This document shows, one piece after another, positions 8,891 through 16,664 of a stretch of DNA of 64,000 nt; position 1 is the stretch's first letter, and each line of letters starts with the position of its first letter. The DNA comes from Paenibacillus_E sp052115445. Its GTDB lineage: Bacteria > Bacillota > Bacilli > Paenibacillales > NBRC-103111. The notes under the pieces are model-generated. The model worked only from the letters and a program-made list of their open reading frames with translations. It was not told where the DNA came from and did no database searches. The position numbers were made by a program, and so were the translations under genes. Location of the stretch: assembly GCF_052115445.1 (NCBI RefSeq), contig NZ_JBFRGR010000019.1, positions 62,001 through 126,000 on the forward strand. The letters run 5' to 3'.

Positions 8891-9538
8891 TTAAATAAGA
8901 TCGAATAAGAGCTGTTCGTTTTGCATTTCGTTCTCTTGCGCTTCAAGCTGAGCCATAATTTTACGAATAAATAATTTTCTATGTAGCGGCGTAGGCCCAT
9001 ATCTCAAGAGCATCTCTCGATGGTGTTTGGTCGCATAACCTTTATGTACAGCTATTCCGAATTCTGGATACTGCTCGTCCCATTCTAGACACATTCGATC
9101 TCTCGTTACTTTGGCGATGATGGAAGCTGCAGCGATGGATTGACTTAACGCATCCCCATGAATGATGGCTGATTGAGGAAGATCTATGTCCACATTTTCA
9201 GCATCAACAAGTAAATAATCCGGTACTTGATCTAGTTTCTCTATCGCTTGCTTCATAGCTAATCTTGATGCTTGTTTGATATTAATTGCTTCTATATCTT
9301 CCACATTGACAATACCAATACCAACCGATATCGCCTCATTCATTATTTGATCGAACAGCAGTTCGCGCTTCTTCTCCGATAGCTTTTTGGAATCATTTAC
9401 TCCTTCAAGCACATGCCCCCTCGGAAGAATAACCGCAGCAGCCACAACATCCCCAAATAGGCATCCGCGACCAACCTCATCAATACCTGCTATCGCTGTG
9501 AAACCTTGCTGCCATATGTCTTTTTCATGTTCTAGCAC
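8891..9538 (-). CDS. rnhB: Ribonuclease HII
   Basis: RNase HII cuts the RNA strand in RNA-DNA hybrids and removes misincorporated ribonucleotides. The 215-residue protein keeps the catalytic acids in GIDEVGRG (Asp-Glu near 20), LLVDAEN and SIIAKVTRD. The stretch after GRG reads CLFGDVVAAAV, where Bacillus has PLAGPVV. Pro and Ala near the active site are therefore replaced, while the GRG triplet and acids remain. It lies between rbgA and ylqG, as in Bacillus. Confidence 0.94.
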   Translation of the reverse strand: MLEHEKDIWQQGFTAIAGIDEVGRGCLFGDVVAAAVILPRGHVLEGVNDSKKLSEKKRELLFDQIMNEAISVGIGIVNVEDIEAINIKQASRLAMKQAIEKLDQVPDYLLVDAENVDIDLPQSAIIHGDALSQSIAAASIIAKVTRDRMCLEWDEQYPEFGIAVHKGYATKHHREMLLRYGPTPLHRKLFIRKIMAQLEAQENEMQNEQLLFDLI

Positions 9539-9621
9539 TATCTCGGCCCCTTTCCCATGCCTTCATTATATAGGATCGTCACTTCGTCAAGCCACACCCA
9601 TTTTTTTCAACTTTATCTCCA

Positions 9622-9658
9622 CAAAAAAAAGAAAAACCCAAGGCTCAGCCCCAGGTTC
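9622..9658 (-). terminator. Intrinsic terminator after rbgA
   Basis: On the minus strand AACC...GGC TGA GCC...GGTT folds into an interrupted hairpin, followed by TTTCTTTTTTTT. It separates rbgA from rnhB. Confidence 0.75.
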
Positions 9659-9675
9659 TTCCTGATTCATCATCA

Positions 9676-10539
9676 TTAAAATGGTCGTTCCAACGAAATA
9701 CGGCCCATTTTCCCAGCTCTCAGATCACGAATAATAATGAGGGAAGCTTTGTCCAAATCGACTTTCCCACCGCTCACAATAGCGCCGCGCTTACGCCCAA
9801 TCGCTTCCATGACCTTCACCATTTCTTGAATGTTATCCATATCTTCCGGTAGTTCCTGAACACCAAAGCGTTCCTGGATACCAGCACCATAATGCTGAAC
9901 CATATATTTAATGGTAAACAAAGCTACGTCATCTAAATGCAGAAGCTCTTCCTTGATGGCCCCAGTTGCAGCCAAACGCATGCCAACCATCTGATCTTCA
10001 AATTTAGGCCACAAAATCCCCGGTGTATCCAGCAGATCCATCTCGGTGCCAACCTTGATCCATTGTTGACCTTTGGTCACACCTGGCTTATCACCAGTCG
10101 CAGCAATCTTCTTGCCTGCCAACTGATTAATAAGTGTGGACTTACCAACATTCGGGATTCCAACAATGAGCGCTCTAATCGCACGGGGATTAATCCCTTT
10201 ACGCAGCATCGTCTCAATTTTATGAGCCCAAAGTTGCTTGACGCGAGGCAGAATCTCTTTGACATGCGTTCCGTTCGCAGCGTCAATTGGCAAGGCGGGT
10301 AAGCCTTGATCTGCAAAATATTTCACCCATTCTGCCGTCACTTGCGGATCAGCCAGATCGTTCTTGTTGAGCAATACGAGACGTGGCTTGCCTTTTAAAA
10401 TCTCATCAACCATCGGGTTCCGGCTGGAAAGCGGGATTCGGGCATCCAAGAGCTCAATCACGACGTCAATCAGTTTAAGCTTTTCCTCGATCTGTCTGCG
10501 AGCCTTGGTCATGTGACCGGGAAACCATTGAATGGTCAT
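9676..10539 (-). CDS. rbgA: Ribosome biogenesis GTPase RbgA (YlqF)
   Basis: A circularly permuted GTPase that acts late in 50S subunit assembly. The motif order shows the permutation: G4 NKND near residue 58, then G1 GIPNVGKS near 127, then G3 DTPG near 172. The opening WFPGHMTKARRQI is the family signature. At 287 residues it has the usual length. It lies 11 bases after lepB and ends at its own terminator. Confidence 0.97.
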   Translation of the reverse strand: MTIQWFPGHMTKARRQIEEKLKLIDVVIELLDARIPLSSRNPMVDEILKGKPRLVLLNKNDLADPQVTAEWVKYFADQGLPALPIDAANGTHVKEILPRVKQLWAHKIETMLRKGINPRAIRALIVGIPNVGKSTLINQLAGKKIAATGDKPGVTKGQQWIKVGTEMDLLDTPGILWPKFEDQMVGMRLAATGAIKEELLHLDDVALFTIKYMVQHYGAGIQERFGVQELPEDMDNIQEMVKVMEAIGRKRGAIVSGGKVDLDKASLIIIRDLRAGKMGRISLERPF

Positions 10540-10550
10540 TTCTCTTCACC

Positions 10551-11165
10551 TCAAAAATGTATGAAACTAATTTTCTTCACCGGCCAGAAAATTACTTCTG
10601 CACGGCCTACGATTTTATTGTATGGCACAAAGCCAACACTTTTCGTACGACTATCTTTGGAATTCGGACGATTATCACCCATAGCAAAAATTTCGCCTTC
10701 TGGCACTTTCGTTTCCGGGAAATCCAGTAATGTGTTGTACGGATGGCCTTCTTTAACCGCTTGATCAATGGCAGCTTGGATAAAAGGTTGGGCTAATTCT
10801 TCACCGTTTATGTACACCTTGTCCCCAACTACCTTCACGGTTTCTCCAGGTAGAGCGATGACACGCTTAATATAATCTTTACCTTCAGGTGCGTGGAAAA
10901 CGATGACTTCGCCGCGCTTCGGATCACGAATATCGTACACGATTTTATTGACAATCAATCGCTCGCCTGTGAAGAAATTCGGATGCATCGAATCTCCATC
11001 AACAATAAATGGGGAGAAGAGAAACCAACGAATAATAATAACAAGTACTCCTGCTATTACTAGCGCCTTAATCCATTCCCACGTTTCACTTTTTGTTTGC
11101 CCGGTCTTTGCTGGAGTAGCACTGATCGGCTGATTAGGTTGCATTTGATCGTTATTTTCCATCAC
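10551..11165 (-). CDS. lepB: Type I signal peptidase
   Basis: A membrane serine peptidase that removes signal peptides from exported proteins. One transmembrane segment (about residues 33-50, ALVIAGVLVIIIRWFLF) is followed by the catalytic Ser in GDSMHPN, the general-base Lys in DYIKRVIALPGE and the family box GDNRPNSKDSR. At 204 residues with a single anchor, it is the short Gram-positive form. It is followed closely by rbgA. Confidence 0.97.
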   Translation of the reverse strand: MMENNDQMQPNQPISATPAKTGQTKSETWEWIKALVIAGVLVIIIRWFLFSPFIVDGDSMHPNFFTGERLIVNKIVYDIRDPKRGEVIVFHAPEGKDYIKRVIALPGETVKVVGDKVYINGEELAQPFIQAAIDQAVKEGHPYNTLLDFPETKVPEGEIFAMGDNRPNSKDSRTKSVGFVPYNKIVGRAEVIFWPVKKISFIHF

Positions 11166-11218
11166 TGACGGCCTCTCTTCCAGTTTTGGTATGATCTCTA
11201 TTATGTCCTATTATGTAC

Positions 11219-11256
11219 AGAAAAAATGAAAAGGAGACTTGACTGAACAAGCCCCC
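11219..11256 (-). terminator. Intrinsic terminator after rplS
   Basis: On the minus strand GGGGGCTTG pairs with CAAGTCTCC (two G-U pairs) around a six-base loop, followed by TTTTCATTTTTT. It sits directly after the rplS stop. Confidence 0.85.
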
Positions 11257-11263
11257 CATTTTA

Positions 11264-11605
11264 CTATCGAATTTCTTTAATTCTTGCTGCTTTACCACGA
11301 AGACCACGCAGATAATAAAGTTTCGCACGACGAACTTTACCACGGCGAGCCACTTCAATCTTGTCAATCTTCGGAGAATGGAATGGGAAAGTTCTTTCCA
11401 CACCCACACCGTAAGAAATTTTACGAACTGTAAACGTTTCGCTGATTCCACCGCCGTGGCGTTTAATAACAACACCTTCGAACAGCTGAATACGCTCACG
11501 TGTACCCTCGATAACTTTTACGTGTACTTTAAGTGTGTCTCCTGGACGGAAATTAGGAATATCCGTACGGAGTTGCTCTTTCGTAATCTCTTGAATAAGA
11601 TTCAT
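11264..11605 (-). CDS. rplS: 50S ribosomal protein L19
   Basis: Large-subunit protein at the 30S-50S interface. The 113-residue sequence has the standard FRPGDTLKVHVKVIEG, RIQLFEGVVI and IDKIEVARRGKVRRAKLYYLR segments. GGAGGGAG precedes the ATG. It has its own promoter and leader and its own terminator, so it can be expressed apart from trmD upstream. Confidence 0.99.
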   Translation of the reverse strand: MNLIQEITKEQLRTDIPNFRPGDTLKVHVKVIEGTRERIQLFEGVVIKRHGGGISETFTVRKISYGVGVERTFPFHSPKIDKIEVARRGKVRRAKLYYLRGLRGKAARIKEIR

Positions 11606-11716
11606 AGTTGACTCCCTCCTTCCACACAGGTGTTCATTCCGCTAATAGTTAGTAAAATCTAAGTTGTTATGCGTAGAGGACCACCAGACTCGAACTGTTG
11701 AAAAAATCACAACAGA
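11606..11716 (-). promoter_or_regulatory. Leader of rplS (possible L19 autoregulatory leader)
   Basis: The transcript from the promoter at 11721-11749 would carry about 110 untranslated bases. It opens with a hairpin CTGTTG...CAACAG at 11695-11715. Bacillales rplS genes are known to have an L19-binding leader. The length and position fit, but I could not confirm the consensus fold. Confidence 0.4.
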
Positions 11717-11720
11717 ATAT

Positions 11721-11749
11721 ATAATATCATAGTCCCAAGATTAATTCAA
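11721..11749 (-). promoter_or_regulatory. Sigma-A promoter of rplS
   Basis: On the minus strand TTGAAT, exactly 17 bases, then TATTAT. The position, between trmD and rplS and upstream of a structured leader, supports a dedicated L19 promoter. Confidence 0.7.
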
Positions 11750-11768
11750 TAGAGAAGATTCTGAGGAC

Positions 11769-12533
11769 CTATCTATTGGATTCTTGTTTTTGCTTTTTCC
11801 ATTCAGACACCCATAACTTTTCCTCTTTGGACAATATTCTGCCCTCAAGCAAATCAGGCCGGCGCTCTAAGGTCCGAATGAGTGACTCTTTGTTTCGCCA
11901 TTTTTTCACATTGGCATGGTGACCAGACAAAAGCATCTCAGGGACTTCCCAATCTCTGAACTTGGCAGGACGTGTATAATGAGGATACTCCAGAAGTCCC
12001 GTTGAGAAAGAATCCGTTACCGCCGACATCTCGTTCCCGAGCACCCCAGGTAGAAGTCTCACTACACTGTCTATAATGACCATAGCGGGTATTTCACCGC
12101 CGGTTAGTACATAATCACCTACCGATAGCTCGTCCGTCACCAGGTACTGCCTAATCCTTTCATCATAACCCTCATAGTGACCGCAAATAAACACAAGATG
12201 CTCTTCACCAGCCAACTCTTCCGCTTTCTTCTGGGTAAAGGTCTCCCCCTGGGGGCATAACAGGATGACCCGCGGTTTTACAGCTGCTCCATCAGCTGTT
12301 TGATGCGTTGGCAAATCTTCGACGGCACCAAAAATCGGTTCTGGCTTCAGCACCATGCCCCCACCGCCGCCATAAGGGTAATCGTCAACGGTATTATGCT
12401 TGTTCGTGGAATAATCCCGAAAATTAACCGTGCTCAGGGAAACGATCCCTTTATCACGCGCTTTCCCTAAAATACTGGAGGAGAATACACCCTCAAACAT
12501 TTCTGGGAATAAGGTTAAGACATCAACTCTCAT
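11769..12533 (-). CDS. trmD: tRNA (guanine-37-N1)-methyltransferase
   Basis: SPOUT-family enzyme that forms m1G37 in tRNAs reading CNN codons and so prevents frameshifting. The 254-residue sequence starts MRVDVLTLFPEMFEGV. It has the substrate-loop DDYPYGGGGGMV and the knotted SAM site CGHYEGYDERI followed by SVGDYVLTGGE. It overlaps rimM by four bases, the classical coupled pair. Confidence 0.98.
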   Translation of the reverse strand: MRVDVLTLFPEMFEGVFSSSILGKARDKGIVSLSTVNFRDYSTNKHNTVDDYPYGGGGGMVLKPEPIFGAVEDLPTHQTADGAAVKPRVILLCPQGETFTQKKAEELAGEEHLVFICGHYEGYDERIRQYLVTDELSVGDYVLTGGEIPAMVIIDSVVRLLPGVLGNEMSAVTDSFSTGLLEYPHYTRPAKFRDWEVPEMLLSGHHANVKKWRNKESLIRTLERRPDLLEGRILSKEEKLWVSEWKKQKQESNR

Positions 12534-13045
12534 TCCAATAACCCTTCCATCAAATGAATCCGAATTGTTTTGTTCGGAATATCCACTTTTAGAATGACAT
12601 CATCAATCACGGGAAGTAATAGCTGCTTACCTTTTGGTAAAGAAACCACCCAGACATCATTAGCTCCTGGCGTTAGTATTTCAGAGATCAGTCCCAGCTC
12701 TTGCTCATCTTCTGTGATGACTTTACAGCCGATGATTTCGTGATAATAATACTCTCCCTCTTCCAGCGGCTTTTGATCCTTAGCCTCAATCTTAAGCAGA
12801 GAGCCTTTAAATTTCTCAACATCATTAATATTCGAGAATTGACTGAACAAGACAATAAATACGTTTTTATGTAAGCGGGACGTTTTCACCGTCACCGGCG
12901 TTTGCTTATTTTGAGAGTCTACAATGATCAATGAATTTCCCACATCGAACCGTTCTGGAAAGTCTGTTTCAGGCACGATTTTTAGTTCTCCACGAATCCC
13001 GTGGCTATTTACGACTTTACCAACTGTCACTAATTTCTCCGTCAT
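12530..13045 (-). CDS. rimM: Ribosome maturation factor RimM
   Basis: Binds S19 and helps mature the 30S head. The 171-residue protein has the N-terminal RimM barrel (TVGKVVNSHGIRGELKI) and the C-terminal PRC-like barrel (GEYYYHEIIGCKV, then DVWVVSLPKGKQLLLPVI). The ATG at 13045 is chosen because the GTG at 13066 lies upstream of the GGAGG site. The spacing from that site, about 14 bases, is long. It is coupled to trmD. Confidence 0.96.
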   Translation of the reverse strand: MTEKLVTVGKVVNSHGIRGELKIVPETDFPERFDVGNSLIIVDSQNKQTPVTVKTSRLHKNVFIVLFSQFSNINDVEKFKGSLLKIEAKDQKPLEEGEYYYHEIIGCKVITEDEQELGLISEILTPGANDVWVVSLPKGKQLLLPVIDDVILKVDIPNKTIRIHLMEGLLE

Positions 13046-13092
13046 ATGCGCTTGCCCAACCTCCACATTAAATTACCTTCTTTTCATATGCG

Positions 13093-13120
13093 AAAAAAGG
13101 CTAGGAATTGAATCCTAACC
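13093..13120 (-). terminator. Intrinsic terminator after khpA
   Basis: GGTTAGGA pairs with TCCTAGCC (one wobble) around TTCAAT, followed by six T on the minus strand. Transcription from rpsP-khpA should be partly stopped before rimM. Confidence 0.75.
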
Positions 13121-13127
13121 TCATTTC

Positions 13128-13358
13128 TTATGAAACGATTTCAACGGCTACCCGCTTCGTTTCTTTCACAGCTGCCGACGTGACAACCGTACGGAGCGAT
13201 TTCGCAATCTTGCCTTGCTTGCCAATCACTTTACCGACATCGTCGGGATGAACAGAAAGCCTGTACTCGATCTTGTCCTCTTTCTCCACCACAGCGACAC
13301 GTACCTCTTCCGGATGATCGACAAGAGCCTTAGCAATAACGGTGATAAGATCCTTCAT
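13128..13358 (-). CDS. khpA: KH-domain RNA-binding protein KhpA (YlqC)
   Basis: A single type II KH domain of 76 residues with the GKQGK version of the GxxG loop (VIGKQGKIAKSLR). KhpA pairs with KhpB in Firmicutes and affects cell division and RNA levels. The ATG at 13358 follows GGAGGGTGGG. The frame is open further upstream to 13397 without a site. It lies between rpsP and rimM. The ylqD gene found next to it in Bacillus is absent here. Confidence 0.95.
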   Translation of the reverse strand: MKDLITVIAKALVDHPEEVRVAVVEKEDKIEYRLSVHPDDVGKVIGKQGKIAKSLRTVVTSAAVKETKRVAVEIVS

Positions 13359-13389
13359 GAACCCACCCTCCGAAAGATAACAGATATGC

Positions 13390-13499
13390 TGCCGCATGCT
13401 GCGGCACCATCAGTTGATGAACTGTCGAAGAAGACCCTCAAATTGGTTGCACCAATTTCGAGGCTTCCATAACAATGTCCTTGGTTAGGACATCGTTAT
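13390..13499 (-). other. Three tandem RNA hairpins between rpsP and khpA
   Basis: The intergenic RNA holds three stems. ATAAC.ATGTCCT pairs with AGGACAT.GTTAT (13469-13499). CCTC.AAATTGGT pairs with ACCAATTTGAGG with one bulge (13436-13463). TGCCGCA pairs with TGCGGCA with a three-base loop (13390-13406). None is followed by a T-run, so they are not ordinary terminators. They may protect rpsP mRNA or tune khpA translation. Confidence 0.6.
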
Positions 13500-13510
13500 T
13501 TCAGGACAGA

Positions 13511-13783
13511 TTACTTCTGTAATTTCAGCTCGTGAAACTTAGTCATCAAACCTGCTTTTGAGAACAGGCTGCGAACTGTATCGGACGGTTGAGCGCCAGT
13601 TTGAAGCCATTTAAGCGCTTTTTCCTCATCAAGAACCACAGCTGCTGGTTCAGCAATTGGATTATAAGTACCGATTTCTTCGATAAAACGACCATCACGC
13701 GGGGAACGGGAATCCGAAACCACGACACGGTAGAAAGGAGCTTTATGAGCGCCTACACGTTTAAGACGAATACGTACTGCCAT
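13511..13783 (-). CDS. rpsP: 30S ribosomal protein S16
   Basis: The 90-residue protein begins MAVRIRLKRVGAHKAPFYRVVV and contains the DSRSPRDGRFIEEIGTYNP segment typical of S16, which helps assemble the 5' domain of the small subunit. A full GGAGGTGAT site precedes the ATG. It follows ffh by 37 bases, so it belongs to the ylxM-ffh-rpsP transcript. Confidence 0.99.
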   Translation of the reverse strand: MAVRIRLKRVGAHKAPFYRVVVSDSRSPRDGRFIEEIGTYNPIAEPAAVVLDEEKALKWLQTGAQPSDTVRSLFSKAGLMTKFHELKLQK

Positions 13784-13820
13784 TGAAAAATCACCTCCTA
13801 CTTAGAATAAACACCATTAT

Positions 13821-15179
13821 TTAAAAGGGAAATTTGAATCCCTTGCCTAACTTCTTCATGCCTTTGGCACCTTTCGGCCCCATCATGCCCGAGAATTGCT
13901 TCATCATCTTACGCATATCATCGAATTGCTTGATGAAACGATTGACTTCCTGCACCGTATTCCCGCTCCCTGCTGCAATCCGCTTACGGCGATTTGCATT
14001 CAACAGCTCAGGCTTACGCTTTTCTTCGGTTGTCATGGACTTCACAATAGCTTCAACACGAGCCATCTGTTTCTCGTCAACCTTCATATCTTTCATGCCT
14101 TTTATCTTGTTCGCACCAGGCAGCATGTCAAGAATTTGGTCAAGTGGCCCCATTTTCTTCACTTGTTCCATCTGCTCAATGAAGTCCTCGAAGGTGAATT
14201 CGGCGTTGCGCATTTTGCGCTCCATCTCTTTCGCTTTATCCATATCGATACCAGCTTGCGCCTTCTCAATTAAGGAGAGCATATCGCCCATACCGAGAAT
14301 TCTTGATGCCATACGGTCAGGATAAAATGGCTCTAAAGCATCCATTTTCTCGCCGCTGGCTACGAACTTGATCGAACATCCTGTTACCGCTTTGACGGAT
14401 AACGCAGCACCACCGCGCGTATCTCCATCTAGCTTGGTTAACACAACACCGGATAATTCAAGCTGTTGATGGAAGCTTTCTGCAACGTTGACAGCATCTT
14501 GCCCTGTCATTGCATCGACAACTAGCAAAATCTCATCTGGGCTCGTAGCTTCACGTACATTCTTGAGCTCGTCCATGAGGTTTTCATCAATGTGCAAGCG
14601 ACCTGCTGTATCGATAATCACATAGTCATTACCGTTATCCTTCGCATGTTGTAGTCCCGCTTTGGCAATCTCAACAGGGTTCACTTTATCACCTAATGAG
14701 AAAACCGGAACTTTCAGTTGTTCACCCAGCACTTCCAACTGCTTAATCGCCGCGGGACGATAAATGTCACACGCAACAAGAAGCGGTCTGTGATTCTGTT
14801 TCAACAACATTTTAGCCAATTTACCTGAGGTCGTTGTTTTACCAGCCCCTTGCAAACCAGCCATCATAATAACCGTCGGCGGTCGATTCGAACGCGCTAG
14901 CTTACTTTGTGTCCCACCCATAAGGGCTGTAAGCTCTTTGTTCACGATATCGATAACCACCATGCCAGGCGTGAAAGATTTCAGAACTTCTTGTCCGATC
15001 GCTTGCTCTTTCACCTTCGCAATAAAGTCTTTCACAACTTTAAAGTTAACGTCCGCTTCAAGCAGTGCCAATCGTACCTCGCGAAGCGCTTCGCCTACAT
15101 CTTCTTCCGTCAGCTTACCTTTGCTTCTCAGCTTGCCGAACACATTCTGCAATCGGTTTGCTAATCCTTCAAATGCCAT
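13821..15179 (-). CDS. ffh: Signal recognition particle protein Ffh
   Basis: SRP GTPase that carries ribosomes translating membrane and secreted proteins to FtsY. The 452-residue protein has an N domain, a G domain with GLQGAGKTT near residue 107, DTAGRLHID and TKLDGDTRGGAAL, and a Met-rich M domain ending KKLGKGFKFPF. The ATG at 15179 has GGAGGTGAAG. The GTG at 15188 lies within that site and was rejected. Confidence 0.98.
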   Translation of the reverse strand: MAFEGLANRLQNVFGKLRSKGKLTEEDVGEALREVRLALLEADVNFKVVKDFIAKVKEQAIGQEVLKSFTPGMVVIDIVNKELTALMGGTQSKLARSNRPPTVIMMAGLQGAGKTTTSGKLAKMLLKQNHRPLLVACDIYRPAAIKQLEVLGEQLKVPVFSLGDKVNPVEIAKAGLQHAKDNGNDYVIIDTAGRLHIDENLMDELKNVREATSPDEILLVVDAMTGQDAVNVAESFHQQLELSGVVLTKLDGDTRGGAALSVKAVTGCSIKFVASGEKMDALEPFYPDRMASRILGMGDMLSLIEKAQAGIDMDKAKEMERKMRNAEFTFEDFIEQMEQVKKMGPLDQILDMLPGANKIKGMKDMKVDEKQMARVEAIVKSMTTEEKRKPELLNANRRKRIAAGSGNTVQEVNRFIKQFDDMRKMMKQFSGMMGPKGAKGMKKLGKGFKFPF

Positions 15180-15209
15180 GCGCTTCACCTCCTGCTTCTA
15201 ACTAAGGTT

Positions 15210-15560
15210 TCAATCCATCCCTACTATTGTATCAAAAAGCTCTGTCACTTTCCTCTTTAGCTCAGGATCACAATCCTTCAATCCAGTAACTAAATCTTGA
15301 CGCAGCTTCATACGTTGTTCGTGTTTATGTAACAGCTTTAACTTACTCTCATATTCCTGCAGTGTCAATTCCGCACGTTTGATATGCTCATAGACCGCTT
15401 GGCGGCTGATCGTGAAGTTCTCAGCAATCTCCCCGAGGGAGTAATCATCATGGAAGTACAGTTCAAGAAATGTTCGCTGTTTATCGGTCAACAATGCTTC
15501 ATAGAAATCAAACAGCAGGTTAATGCGATTCGTTTTCTCCAACATGGGATCGACAGTCAT
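15210..15560 (-). CDS. ylxM: YlxM/UPF0122 helix-turn-helix protein
   Basis: A 116-residue sigma-region-4-like helix-turn-helix protein always found next to ffh in Firmicutes. Key segments are TDKQRTFLELYFHDDYSLGEIA and ISRQAVYEHIKRAE. In streptococci a YlxM protein modulates SRP assembly; a similar role here is inference. The site CGGAGGTAG precedes the ATG. The strong promoter at 15610-15638 drives this gene with ffh and rpsP. Confidence 0.93.
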   Translation of the reverse strand: MTVDPMLEKTNRINLLFDFYEALLTDKQRTFLELYFHDDYSLGEIAENFTISRQAVYEHIKRAELTLQEYESKLKLLHKHEQRMKLRQDLVTGLKDCDPELKRKVTELFDTIVGMD

Positions 15561-15609
15561 ATTCTACCTCCGTAAAGGTTGCACACTTGACACCAGCACA
15601 ACAGAACCT

Positions 15610-15638
15610 ATCATACTGAATTCCAAGATGATTGTCAA
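15610..15638 (-). promoter_or_regulatory. Strong sigma-A promoter of ylxM-ffh-rpsP
   Basis: On the minus strand a perfect TTGACA, exactly 17 bases, then TATGAT. It lies within the 81-base gap after ftsY, so ylxM-ffh-rpsP can be expressed independently of smc-ftsY. Confidence 0.85.
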
Positions 15639-15641
15639 GCA

Positions 15642-16631
15642 TTATACCTTGTCAGTATTTTCACCTATCCATTTACCAAAAAGCGCATGCACAAACTGCT
15701 CGGAATCGAACGCTTGGAGATCATCCATTTTCTCACCCAGGCCAACAAATTTAACCGGTAGAGAGAGTTCTTGACGGATAGCCACAACGATTCCGCCTTT
15801 CGCCGTTCCATCTAATTTGGACAAAACCAAACCCGTCAATCCTGTTTTATCACCGAATAGCTTAGCTTGGCTAAGTGCATTTTGACCAGTCGTTGCATCC
15901 AGAACTAGAATAACTTCATGGGGTGCATCAGGAACTTCGCGTTGGATCACACGATAAATCTTGTTAAGCTCCTCCATCAAATTCACTTTGTTCTGCAAAC
16001 GCCCCGCCGTATCGCACAAAAGAATGTCTACATCGCGTGTTTTGGCAGCCTGTACAGCATCATACATAACCGCGGCAGGATCTGCGCCAGATTGTTGCTT
16101 AATGACATCAACACCAACGCGCTCGCCCCAAGTTTCAAGCTGCTCAATGGCGCCAGCACGGAATGTATCACCAGCGGCCATCAACACTTTCTTCCCTTGC
16201 GATTTGAACATGTGAGCCATTTTGCCAATTGTCGTCGTCTTACCTACACCATTAACGCCAACGAAAAGGATTACTGTTAAGCCATTAGGATTGATGTTAA
16301 GTCCAGCATCTGCATCCCCTTTTAGCAACTCAATCAGTTTTTCTGAAAGGATCGGTTGAAGTTCCGCTGGATCTTCAATTTTACGTTTTTTAACCTCAGC
16401 ACGAAGCTCATCAATCAACTTCAGAACCGTATTCACGCCAACGTCTGCGCCAATTAGAATTTCTTCCAGTTCTTCATAGAAATCTTCATCAATCTTCTTA
16501 CGTCGGCTAAATAAATCATCGACACGGTTCACGAATGCATCACGTGTTTTCGTTAAACCTTCCTTAAATTTATTGGTTACCGCCTCAGCCTTACCCGAAA
16601 TACTTTCTTTCAATCGTTTAAAAAAACTCAT
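15642..16631 (-). CDS. ftsY: Signal recognition particle receptor FtsY
   Basis: SRP receptor GTPase at the membrane. The 329-residue protein is the short Gram-positive form without a long acidic A domain. It has GVNGVGKTTTIGK near residue 129, DTAGRLQNK and TKLDGTAKGGI. It follows smc by 33 bases in the same transcript. Confidence 0.97.
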   Translation of the reverse strand: MSFFKRLKESISGKAEAVTNKFKEGLTKTRDAFVNRVDDLFSRRKKIDEDFYEELEEILIGADVGVNTVLKLIDELRAEVKKRKIEDPAELQPILSEKLIELLKGDADAGLNINPNGLTVILFVGVNGVGKTTTIGKMAHMFKSQGKKVLMAAGDTFRAGAIEQLETWGERVGVDVIKQQSGADPAAVMYDAVQAAKTRDVDILLCDTAGRLQNKVNLMEELNKIYRVIQREVPDAPHEVILVLDATTGQNALSQAKLFGDKTGLTGLVLSKLDGTAKGGIVVAIRQELSLPVKFVGLGEKMDDLQAFDSEQFVHALFGKWIGENTDKV

Positions 16632-16664
16632 AGTTCCTCCTATATTCCTATCGATAATTTCCCC

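Noticed and set aside
8891..9538. Inactive RNase HII because of the altered GRG context
   Set aside because: All catalytic acids, GRG and the C-terminal motifs are present, so loss of activity is not supported.
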